From Spirochaetota bacterium (GTDB taxonomy: Bacteria; Spirochaetota; Spirochaetia; Treponematales; UBA12059), in the NCBI GenBank assembly GCA_029547205.1, contig JAKPPT010000072.1, positions 310,001 to 374,000 on the forward strand: 64,000 nucleotides of DNA, in the 5' to 3' direction. How positions within the stretch are numbered: the first letter of the stretch is position 1; each line of letters begins with the position of its first letter. Below the pieces are notes generated by a model. That model was not told where the DNA came from. It saw nothing but the letters and a program-made list of their open reading frames with translations, and searched no databases. Position numbers and translations under genes: made by a program. Positions 48,977-57,273 of the stretch are shown piece by piece.

Positions 48977-50313
48977 GGATTCCTCCTACAGTTAATGATC
49001 TCGTTAAGGCTATTATATTTCCAATACAACGGACAGGCAGCCTGACAGGCAGTGAACGCACTGCATGTTTTACAAAACTCTGGAGCGTATTCTTTTTGTT
49101 TAAACCATTGAGCTTTTGAGGAAAACCAGAGATGTTTGAAATCATCGGTGAGTATATTTCCTATTGGCTCGTCATACGAAGAACATGGTAATATGCTTCC
49201 ATCAGGTGCAATGGATATTAAGCCATCGCATGCAGCACAATTTTTATTTCCAAGCCCATGCGCAACTGGGTTATACAGACAAAGCGGAAGTGGAGAGTAC
49301 CAGAAAAACTGCACACCTGCACTGTATGCTGCTTTTTGTAATGTGGGTAATAACTCAGCACATGCTGTATATGAAACAGCAAGCTCATCACGATAATTCT
49401 CTGTGCCTGCAGGAATATATAAATTCATTGACATTCGGTTTATACCGAGGCTTTTTACGAACTGAGGAATTTCTCTTACTATCTCTTTATTGCATGCAGT
49501 TACTGTTGTGTTTGTTTGAACTGAAATTCCAGCTGAGAGTAAATGCTCAATACCCTGAATAGTTTTTTCAAACGAACCAGGAGTACCAGTTAAGTAATCA
49601 TGCGTTTTTGCATCAATTGACTCTAAACTAATCTGAGCTGTTCTCAATCCTGCTCTATATAAAGCATGAGCTCGGTTTTTGGTAATAAGTGTTCCATTTG
49701 AAATAAGATTGACGCGCAAACCTATTGATATAGCAAAGGAAATGAGCTCTTCTAAATCATCTCTTAGTAGTGGCTCCCCTCCAGTAAATGAAAAAAAAGG
49801 TATTTTGCATTGTTCTTTAAATATGTTGATAACATGCTTACTGTGTTCTGTATCAAGTTCAGGATATTTTTCTGCTATTGAGTTTTGTAATCCAGTACAG
49901 CCAGCATAGCAAAACTTGCATGCATTGGTACATCGATAGGTTACTGCAATTTCTCCAATAACAGGCAGTTTAGTGAACGAAAAATCATAGCGCTGTGTTT
50001 GCAATGCTACTGGTTTCCCGCTGTACACTGCATGTATATCTCTGAAAAATTGTTTTATATGCTCCAATTTCTGAGCATTGATACCAGGAAGATTTGATAG
50101 TTTCCTACCACTTTCAATATAACGAATAAGTTGAATTCCGGTGTTGTTTGTTTTGTATACAAGATTCGGTGGAATAATTATCACATTATCTTCTTCTCGA
50201 GCATATGCATACGGTTTTAAATTATTCCAGAAATCATAAATCCAGCTTAATTCATTTTCCACTGCCTGTTTTTGTTCAATGATCTTGATTGCATCTGACT
50301 GTGTAATATCCAT
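48973..50313 (-). CDS. Radical SAM/SPASM enzyme with RRE/PqqD-like N-terminus (predicted peptide-modifying maturase)
   Basis: CTNACKFC = CX3CX2C; FTGGEPLLRDD; SPASM GSILPC, CKTCSAFTACQAAC, terminal C; N-terminal VIIIPPNLVYKTNNTGIQLIRYIESG resembles PqqD; ATG at 50313 with GGAG at 50325-50328 region upstream. Confidence 0.85.
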   Translation of the reverse strand: MDITQSDAIKIIEQKQAVENELSWIYDFWNNLKPYAYAREEDNVIIIPPNLVYKTNNTGIQLIRYIESGRKLSNLPGINAQKLEHIKQFFRDIHAVYSGKPVALQTQRYDFSFTKLPVIGEIAVTYRCTNACKFCYAGCTGLQNSIAEKYPELDTEHSKHVINIFKEQCKIPFFSFTGGEPLLRDDLEELISFAISIGLRVNLISNGTLITKNRAHALYRAGLRTAQISLESIDAKTHDYLTGTPGSFEKTIQGIEHLLSAGISVQTNTTVTACNKEIVREIPQFVKSLGINRMSMNLYIPAGTENYRDELAVSYTACAELLPTLQKAAYSAGVQFFWYSPLPLCLYNPVAHGLGNKNCAACDGLISIAPDGSILPCSSYDEPIGNILTDDFKHLWFSSKAQWFKQKEYAPEFCKTCSAFTACQAACPLYWKYNSLNEIINCRRNP

Positions 50314-50315
50314 AC

Positions 50316-51983
50316 TCAATGTGCTCCGCCAGAAACACATGCACTATGGCATGCACTATGACAAGCGCTGTGACATGCACTATGGCATGCATCATGACAG
50401 GCACTGTGGCAAGCATTATGGCAGGCGCTATGACATGCATCTACGGTACCAATATTTGCTGGAGTATAACAACCACTATAGCAGGCATTGGACCGCATGA
50501 ATTGAGCATATGATCCAGAAAGTTCATTTGGCATACCGAGTCCCGCATATACATCATGGTGAGTATAAACAAATGCATAACTTCGCCAGTACCAGTAATA
50601 CACATCGGTACTGCTCATTGAACGAGCAGCATTATTTTCTTCTTGATAGTCAAGCATTTTTTTGCGGTAATAAGCCTTTGTAGCTTCTATATCACAATCC
50701 CAGATTTTAGCCTGCAAGTTTTTTATTATTGTTTCATAAAAATCAGCAAGCATGCCAGGCAACACTTCTCCTTTTGAATTAAATGAAGCAAGAAATTGTT
50801 CTTCATATTCATGTTGTGCTTTCCTATCACTGAGAATTGTTATCTGAAGTGGATTTTTACTTACAATTTCGATGATGCCTTGATGCTTCAAGCCCTCAAG
50901 CATAATAGCTGTTATCTGTGGCAAGGTAAATTCCAACAACAGGGCTGCTTCTACTGGATGTAAGTCTTTATTAATTTTACCAGGAACTTGAAATGTTCCA
51001 CTAATAAGTTTGGGTGGCTCCCATGAATCTCCTGCCCATGCAAGATCTTTTATTGCATTGGTAATTTCTGAATATTTTTTGCTTTTTTTTATATATGCAA
51101 GCATTGAGACAAGTATCAGAGTCCCAAAAACTGCAATGAACAAGAGCGGGCGATGACGAAAATATTCAAATGCATTTTGTGATTCATCTGATATACTGGT
51201 ATTAAAATTTTCTGTTTCTTCAGTATTTTGATTTGCTTTACTACTGCTTTTGTCTGAAATACTATTTTGTTTTTGCAAATATTCATACTGCATGGGGATA
51301 TAGTCTTTTGGGAAATATATCTGAATATGCTGTTTTTCATATGCAGCATGATTTTTTTTATAAAACAAAATAGTTAAGTAGTAACCATCATTACCTTTGG
51401 TGCCATAATAATCGATGCTGTTTTGTTTATTCACAAATTGCTCAGTCAGCATTGGTATTGCTTTTTTTTCTTCCTCTGAGAGTTCAGCACCCGTTACCCT
51501 GACAGGAAGTATTAACCGCACAGCCTGATACTGCTGATTATATTCCCATTCAACAGGAGCCCAGTTAAAATAAAAATATTCTTCTGTATCTGCTGTAGTT
51601 AATCCAACTAAACCAGTTTTACCAAAATCTCCAGCATAATTTAAGAAATATATTGCTTTTCCAGAAAATCTTTTGCCATTTGCTAAAATAACATCATACT
51701 TGTTAGAACCGACCTTAGCTATAGAAAGCGGAATTCGTGTGTTATCTGGAAAATCCGCAAAACAGCGTTCCATATTCCAGACAGGATTAAAAGATTCTCC
51801 TTCAAAATAAAAGCCACTCATGGTTCCGCTCGTAACGTTCCATTCAAGCTGATAATAAATTTCTGCTTTACCTTGAGGAGTCAGTGAAACAGTAACTTCT
51901 GTTGACACAAGTTCTGTATCTAATGCTGACACAGTACATGCAATGAGCAGTGCAGCAATACACCAAACTAAACGATAGCTCAT
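50316..51983 (-). CDS. DUF2207-like membrane protein with C-terminal (ACHS)n repeat tail
   Basis: Signal peptide, extracytoplasmic domain, TM LLFIAVFGTLILVSMLAYI, then cytoplasmic-like domain ending in nine ACxx tetrapeptides. Confidence 0.75.
   Translation of the reverse strand: MSYRLVWCIAALLIACTVSALDTELVSTEVTVSLTPQGKAEIYYQLEWNVTSGTMSGFYFEGESFNPVWNMERCFADFPDNTRIPLSIAKVGSNKYDVILANGKRFSGKAIYFLNYAGDFGKTGLVGLTTADTEEYFYFNWAPVEWEYNQQYQAVRLILPVRVTGAELSEEEKKAIPMLTEQFVNKQNSIDYYGTKGNDGYYLTILFYKKNHAAYEKQHIQIYFPKDYIPMQYEYLQKQNSISDKSSSKANQNTEETENFNTSISDESQNAFEYFRHRPLLFIAVFGTLILVSMLAYIKKSKKYSEITNAIKDLAWAGDSWEPPKLISGTFQVPGKINKDLHPVEAALLLEFTLPQITAIMLEGLKHQGIIEIVSKNPLQITILSDRKAQHEYEEQFLASFNSKGEVLPGMLADFYETIIKNLQAKIWDCDIEATKAYYRKKMLDYQEENNAARSMSSTDVYYWYWRSYAFVYTHHDVYAGLGMPNELSGSYAQFMRSNACYSGCYTPANIGTVDACHSACHNACHSACHDACHSACHSACHSACHSACVSGGAH
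50334..50438 (-). repeat. Tandem 12-bp coding repeat, nine AC(H/V)(S/N/D) units
   Basis: Direct translation; codons vary synonymously (gca/gct/gcc, tgc/tgt, cat/cac, agt/agc). Confidence 0.95.
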
Positions 51984-52594
51984 AAGTATTCCTTTTGCTC
52001 AACTTTTTCTGCAGGTAAAATATCATGTGCAATAGAAAGGGATGTGTGCTCTATTTTTCTGCTAATTTTTTCAAGTTCCGCAAGCACCCTATCTCTTGCA
52101 AAGGGAAACACATGCTGGTCATCAAGCTTAAATCGAGCTTCAATCGCTGTTTCGTCAAGTTCATGTAAGAGCGCATCGATGAGTTCAGGAACTTGTTCTA
52201 TTTCATATGTAACAACAGGATCATGTGTCTTATTTTGTCTGCATATTGCAATATATTTTTCTGAACGAAAAGTAATTTGAGCAACTAATCTTGATAAGTG
52301 TTCATCAGTGAAACGCATAGTTTTAATTGTTCGTACATTTTGCTCAAGTTTTTCAAGCTGAGCTTCAACAGTCATCCATGTTTCAGTTTCATGTGTCGTT
52401 ATAGCAGAAGTAATTCCTACTTTTGTATACAATCCAACAATCACCATTATGACTAACAAAGCAAAACCAGATACAATACCAATAAACCAGGAAACAAATA
52501 ATGATACAACTAATGCAACTACAATTGAAAAGGTAATTGTAAGTGCACCAAATGGTGATTTAAAAAAAGATTTAATAAATTGAAAGATAGTCAT
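51980..52594 (-). CDS. Membrane protein with coiled-coil-like cytoplasmic domain
   Basis: N-terminal TM pair; helical charged C-terminus; ATGA overlap with repeat protein gene. Confidence 0.6.
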   Translation of the reverse strand: MTIFQFIKSFFKSPFGALTITFSIVVALVVSLFVSWFIGIVSGFALLVIMVIVGLYTKVGITSAITTHETETWMTVEAQLEKLEQNVRTIKTMRFTDEHLSRLVAQITFRSEKYIAICRQNKTHDPVVTYEIEQVPELIDALLHELDETAIEARFKLDDQHVFPFARDRVLAELEKISRKIEHTSLSIAHDILPAEKVEQKEYL

Positions 52595-52607
52595 TTGTTC
52601 CTCACTA

Positions 52608-53921
52608 TTAGTGTAAAATCGTTATTTCAACTCTACGATTGCGCGCCCGGTTTTGCTCTGTGTCATTGGGTGCTATTGGTTTATCTGCACCCCACCCTTT
52701 ATATATAAATCTTCCAGCAGGGACTCCCCGTTTTACTAATTCATCAACTATTTTCTTTGCTCGTGCCTCCGAAAGCGCATATTGTCCTTTAGGATTTCCA
52801 ACATCTGCTGTGTGTCCTTCGACTAAAAACATTCTATCAGGAATAGAAAGCAATATTTTGGCAATTTCATCAAGTCGTGGCTTTTCAGATGGAAGCAGTT
52901 CATCGCTGTCTGGTAAAAATCGAAGATCAAACAGTAAGATTACCTGTCCCTTAGGAGAATCAACAATTTCATATAAATTATTTTTAACTATGGATGTATT
53001 TTGATTTTGCGACCCTGTATCTGAACTAGGATTTTGCGCAGTCGTATTCGATGATTCGGTATCTTGATTTTGACCTGTTTGTGTTACATTTGTTTCGCTG
53101 TTTTGTTGATTTTGTGTATCCTGCAAAAGACCCGTGCGTCCCAAAGCAAGTAAAACAGGTTCCGAGGAAAACGCACCGCGAATAAAATGTAACAAAAAAC
53201 CTTTAAATCGAACGGTTTTCCCGCTCTGATAGTAGTATGTTTCATCAATAATTTCGCGAATAAAAATTGGGAAACCTGTATTCATAGAAACATAAATATC
53301 TGCAATTCTTCCACCTTCGGTTCGTATAAGCGAAGGTTCTCCATATTTATCTGTTCCCTTATATCGCACTGCATATTGTGCTTTAATATAATAAACCTGT
53401 TCGTTATTATATTTTGTAATCCCGGCAAATTCATACGCAACCAACACAGGCACACGTACATGCTGTTCTTGTGTATTACCCCTGATAACGACAGTTCCTG
53501 TACCCTCCCAGGTATTACCCTGAACAAGTGGCTGCTGTGGTATGAGTGGAATGCCACGCAAAAGCGGATATCCTGCATCTTTAGTTATTGCAAAAGTTCC
53601 ATCTTTTTTTTCAATATAGTTTATTGGGAAAACTGTATCCATGCGCTTTGCTATTGGAATCATATCACGATAAGCTTCTTCTAGTATTAATACATCTCCA
53701 GAATACTGTAATCCATCTGGTATTTTTTTTATTACAACATCTAATCGTGCTTCCCGATACACATGACCAATATACTTTCCATTCTCATATTTTGAAAAAT
53801 CTGAACGCTCAATAATAACAAGAGGTCCTTCAATACTAGATTGAACAATTGTAATTGTATCAGCATAGAGTAAAAAGAAAACACAAAAACTAATTACAGA
53901 ACAAAGCACTTTCCTGTTCAT
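52608..53921 (-). CDS. OmpA-family protein
   Basis: Signal peptide; Gln/Asn/Thr-rich linker; VEGHTADVGNPKGQYALSEARAKKIVDELVKRGVPAGRFIYKGWGADKPIAPNDTEQNRARNRRVEI. Confidence 0.9.
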   Translation of the reverse strand: MNRKVLCSVISFCVFFLLYADTITIVQSSIEGPLVIIERSDFSKYENGKYIGHVYREARLDVVIKKIPDGLQYSGDVLILEEAYRDMIPIAKRMDTVFPINYIEKKDGTFAITKDAGYPLLRGIPLIPQQPLVQGNTWEGTGTVVIRGNTQEQHVRVPVLVAYEFAGITKYNNEQVYYIKAQYAVRYKGTDKYGEPSLIRTEGGRIADIYVSMNTGFPIFIREIIDETYYYQSGKTVRFKGFLLHFIRGAFSSEPVLLALGRTGLLQDTQNQQNSETNVTQTGQNQDTESSNTTAQNPSSDTGSQNQNTSIVKNNLYEIVDSPKGQVILLFDLRFLPDSDELLPSEKPRLDEIAKILLSIPDRMFLVEGHTADVGNPKGQYALSEARAKKIVDELVKRGVPAGRFIYKGWGADKPIAPNDTEQNRARNRRVEITILH

Positions 53922-54679
53922 TAAATTTCCTCATTTGCATATGCTATTACAGCTATCATTCTAGTAAATTGTTCTGGTCTTTCACGTCTATATGAACCAA
54001 ATACTGTATTGCAACTCGTACAATCGTCAGCAACCCATAGTTCTGAGATACCAAAGCGTTCTGCTATAGCAATATTAGCTTGCATAAGATTAATATAATA
54101 TAATCCATTATTATTTTTTACCGATTCATTTCCATAATGCTTTATAAATAATTCTGCACGCTCTTTATCAACTTCATAACAACACTCTCTAATATGAGGG
54201 CCTAACAGTATTTTTATATCACCTGAAGCATATCCTAATTCATTACTGAGCAATACTAGGGCAGATTCCAGTATTCCTGTACCTTTATATCCTGAGTGCA
54301 GAATTCCTATATACTCAGTTTCATGAGTAACTATAAATATCGGAACACAATCAGCTACAGTAATTGAACATGCAGAAAAATTAGAACCTTTTTTAAGTAA
54401 TATTCCATCACCCTGTTTCCCATCAAATTCTTTAATGGAATTGTCTATAGTATATATCTTTTTCCCATGTTCAAGTAACAGTCCACAGCATATTTTTGGA
54501 TTGATACCATGATTAACTAACCACTCATTTCTTATGATATTTCCATTTTGAGGTATATATGTCATCGATCCAGCTTCTCTGGTGCTCATAAATATTCTGA
54601 TTGTTTCAAAACCGTGTATGTCTGGAACAGTAAGTGTATAAGAATCAATCTGCTTCATTGTAAAGCTATGAATAATCAT
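53921..54679 (-). CDS. Laccase-domain / YfiH (PgeF) family protein
   Basis: ADCVPIFIVTHE, LHSGYKGTGILESAL, LGPHIRECCYEV, CTSCN..FGSYRRE. Confidence 0.87.
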   Translation of the reverse strand: MIIHSFTMKQIDSYTLTVPDIHGFETIRIFMSTREAGSMTYIPQNGNIIRNEWLVNHGINPKICCGLLLEHGKKIYTIDNSIKEFDGKQGDGILLKKGSNFSACSITVADCVPIFIVTHETEYIGILHSGYKGTGILESALVLLSNELGYASGDIKILLGPHIRECCYEVDKERAELFIKHYGNESVKNNNGLYYINLMQANIAIAERFGISELWVADDCTSCNTVFGSYRRERPEQFTRMIAVIAYANEEI

Positions 54680-56409
54680 GTTGTCGCATTTCCTTCAATC
54701 TTGCTTTTTGTAGTTATAAGAGCATAGAGATCATTTATCAAACAGAACCCTCTTTCTAATTTATCTCGTATTTTTTCTAAATTTATTAGAAATTCTTTAT
54801 TATTTCTACCATCAATTTTAGTTAAATTAACCAGAGTATCATATACACTATTTTGCTGTCGTGTTAAAATTCCACGTAAAATAAAAACCAATTTTTCGAA
54901 TGATGTTGTTACTTTTTTAATAATAGTTTCTGTTTCAAAATCAATTGAAAGCAATATTGACTCTGTTTTCTTTTTCAAAACAGATTGGCTTGCAATATCA
55001 TTTTTTGAAACAAGATACTGCTTCCCGATATCTCCTTCTGGAGAAAGCATAAAATCAAATATTTTTAACATATCAGGAATCTGTAAAATGGTATTATATG
55101 CTTCAGTAAATTCTTGTTTGTTATCTTTTTTATAAAAATCTCCCTCAAGCAGAAGTATTTTTAAGTATTTATTCATTTCTGGAATAAATACATTATTATA
55201 AACTGCTTCGATAAATTTTAGCACTCGTGCATATTTGACTGGTGGTACTGTTTCTCTTCCTTTTTCATTAATAAATACTAAATTAGATTGATATGGTTCT
55301 TTAAGATAATAATTTATTTCGATTTGGAGCTGTTCCGATTTTTTTTGGAATGAATAAACTACAAAGTTTTTTTCTATTCTTTCTTTCCAAAATTTTTTAT
55401 AATAAGAAAGCCAATCTTCCCCTCCTGAAACTGGTATTGGTTCGTACTCTGGATTCTGAGCAGCAAGAGCTGTTATATCGTTTAGATATACCTTTTTACG
55501 AAAATTTCGTATTATCTTAAAATTATCCAATAATAACGTTATTTCTTTTGATATTGCCGTATGATATGCATCAAGATTTCCAGTATATTTTTCTCCATGG
55601 TAAAAGAAAAATAATGTATCAAGCAAGCAAATTGATGGAAGATCGTTGATTTCATGCAATAAATTGTTTAATTTTTTTAATAATTCAAAATTTATACTTA
55701 AAGGTGATTCATATTTTCCATCAATTGACAAAAAAGATTCTAATAAATTTTTTATAGGATAATTTGCTAGTTCATTTAAAATAAATAGTAAATGAATATC
55801 AGTAGATACCATTAACCTTACAGAATCGGTAAATTGGCCAGGAATTGCATCAACTGCTTTTTGCATTGCAGATCGTATTTCATGTTCTTTCATATCAGGA
55901 AACTTTTTTTCCATTTTCCATGGATCAGTTGTTTCTAATAATGTACTATGAATATCGCCTGAATATAATGAAACCAAAAAAACATACAGCGGTGCCAAAT
56001 TCTCAGAAACAATTTTTGAAAAAATAGTCCCAAAATAACTTATTGCCTTTTCTAAAATTAAGAGTTCGTCATAAAAAGATTTTAAGAGCATTTTTCCAGA
56101 AATATCAATAAGCCCATGGTATCTACTTGTTATCCTCCGAGCAATATTATGAAGTAATTTCTCTTTTATGAGTTCGGATTTTGGCTTATTTAAAAATAAT
56201 GATTTAAAGAATAAAAGAATTTTATCCAATAATGTTAAATGCTCTGTATATTCTGCAATATGAATATGCGGTTCTTCTACAGCTTCATTAGCAAGCAAGT
56301 TTCCAGCATCATTAGGTGACTGATACAGCTTTAATTTCTCCAGCATTTTTGATCGCTCAGCTGGCGAAATTTCTAGTACTAAACGGTCAAATGTGGATTC
56401 TTTTGCCAT
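54676..56409 (-). CDS. Conserved hypothetical, possibly the spirochaete DUF5312 family
   Basis: Long ORF with ATGA overlap to downstream gene; family from memory only. Confidence 0.55.
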   Translation of the reverse strand: MAKESTFDRLVLEISPAERSKMLEKLKLYQSPNDAGNLLANEAVEEPHIHIAEYTEHLTLLDKILLFFKSLFLNKPKSELIKEKLLHNIARRITSRYHGLIDISGKMLLKSFYDELLILEKAISYFGTIFSKIVSENLAPLYVFLVSLYSGDIHSTLLETTDPWKMEKKFPDMKEHEIRSAMQKAVDAIPGQFTDSVRLMVSTDIHLLFILNELANYPIKNLLESFLSIDGKYESPLSINFELLKKLNNLLHEINDLPSICLLDTLFFFYHGEKYTGNLDAYHTAISKEITLLLDNFKIIRNFRKKVYLNDITALAAQNPEYEPIPVSGGEDWLSYYKKFWKERIEKNFVVYSFQKKSEQLQIEINYYLKEPYQSNLVFINEKGRETVPPVKYARVLKFIEAVYNNVFIPEMNKYLKILLLEGDFYKKDNKQEFTEAYNTILQIPDMLKIFDFMLSPEGDIGKQYLVSKNDIASQSVLKKKTESILLSIDFETETIIKKVTTSFEKLVFILRGILTRQQNSVYDTLVNLTKIDGRNNKEFLINLEKIRDKLERGFCLINDLYALITTKSKIEGNATT

Positions 56410-56452
56410 ATTTGTATACTACTATGAGTGATTAAAACATGCAAGTTCAATT

Positions 56453-57154
56453 TTAATCTATAGCGACAGCTAAAGCATAGATTGTAGAGCATCCGTGTTT
56501 TTTTAATACACGAGCACACTCGTTAATCGTAGCACCTGTAGTCACCACATCATCAAACAGTACAATTGTTCCCGGTAAACTCTTTTTAGTGGTGATTATT
56601 GAAAATTGTCCGTGAATCAATGTCGTTCGATTCATACGATCAAGTTTTTTTTGTTCAACACCCGGTTTGTTTCTATATAAAATTCTTAGTATCAAAATCC
56701 TATAATTTTTTTCTAATACATTTGCAAGTAAAGCAACCTGATCCCAACCATGGTGTTTTATTTTTCCCTTTCGAGGCGGCACTGGTACAAGCGGATACAC
56801 ATTCCATGCTAAAACACACAGCCTGTCATAGATGCATTTTGCAAAATAATACACAAGTGTTTGTATGCCTTTTCCTTTATAAGCAATTAATACAGAATGA
56901 ATTTGAGTTCGATACTGAAAAATTGGAACAAGTCTGGTAAACTCATAACATTTTCTTCTACATTCCATGCATAGATCTTGCTCAGAGATAAGAGGTCTTC
57001 CGCACTTTTTGCATGATGGTTCTATTATAGGATATAGTTTCTGTTCGCAGTGAGAACATAGTGGATACTTAGCATACTGCATTACTTGCGTATTGCACAC
57101 AACACAGGACTGAGGGAACCATAGCTCAAAGATATTTTTTAAGAAATTAATCAT
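56453..57154 (-). CDS. ComF family phosphoribosyltransferase-like protein
   Basis: Cys4 N-terminus CVVCNTQV..CSHCEQ..CKKCGRPL..CMECRRKC; PRPP motif IVLFDDVVTTGATINECARVL. Confidence 0.9.
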   Translation of the reverse strand: MINFLKNIFELWFPQSCVVCNTQVMQYAKYPLCSHCEQKLYPIIEPSCKKCGRPLISEQDLCMECRRKCYEFTRLVPIFQYRTQIHSVLIAYKGKGIQTLVYYFAKCIYDRLCVLAWNVYPLVPVPPRKGKIKHHGWDQVALLANVLEKNYRILILRILYRNKPGVEQKKLDRMNRTTLIHGQFSIITTKKSLPGTIVLFDDVVTTGATINECARVLKKHGCSTIYALAVAID

Positions 57155-57273
57155 TGTTTTTCCTTAAACACTTTTTCATTGTGAATAAAAACTACAATTA
57201 TTTTTTTGCAGCTTTAGCGTTTCTATTGATTATTCCAGAAATTATTGATTTCTGCATGCACATATTAAAAATA

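Noticed and set aside
50334-50438. 12-bp tandem repeat as CRISPR or non-coding satellite
   Set aside because: No spacers, units are in frame and vary synonymously
50279-50513. Plus-strand ORFs across the CHSA repeat (MHYGMHYDKRCDMHYGMH..., MCSARNTCTMACTMTSAV...)
   Set aside because: Antisense shadows of the 12-bp repeat; the minus frame has operon context, ribosome sites and domain homology
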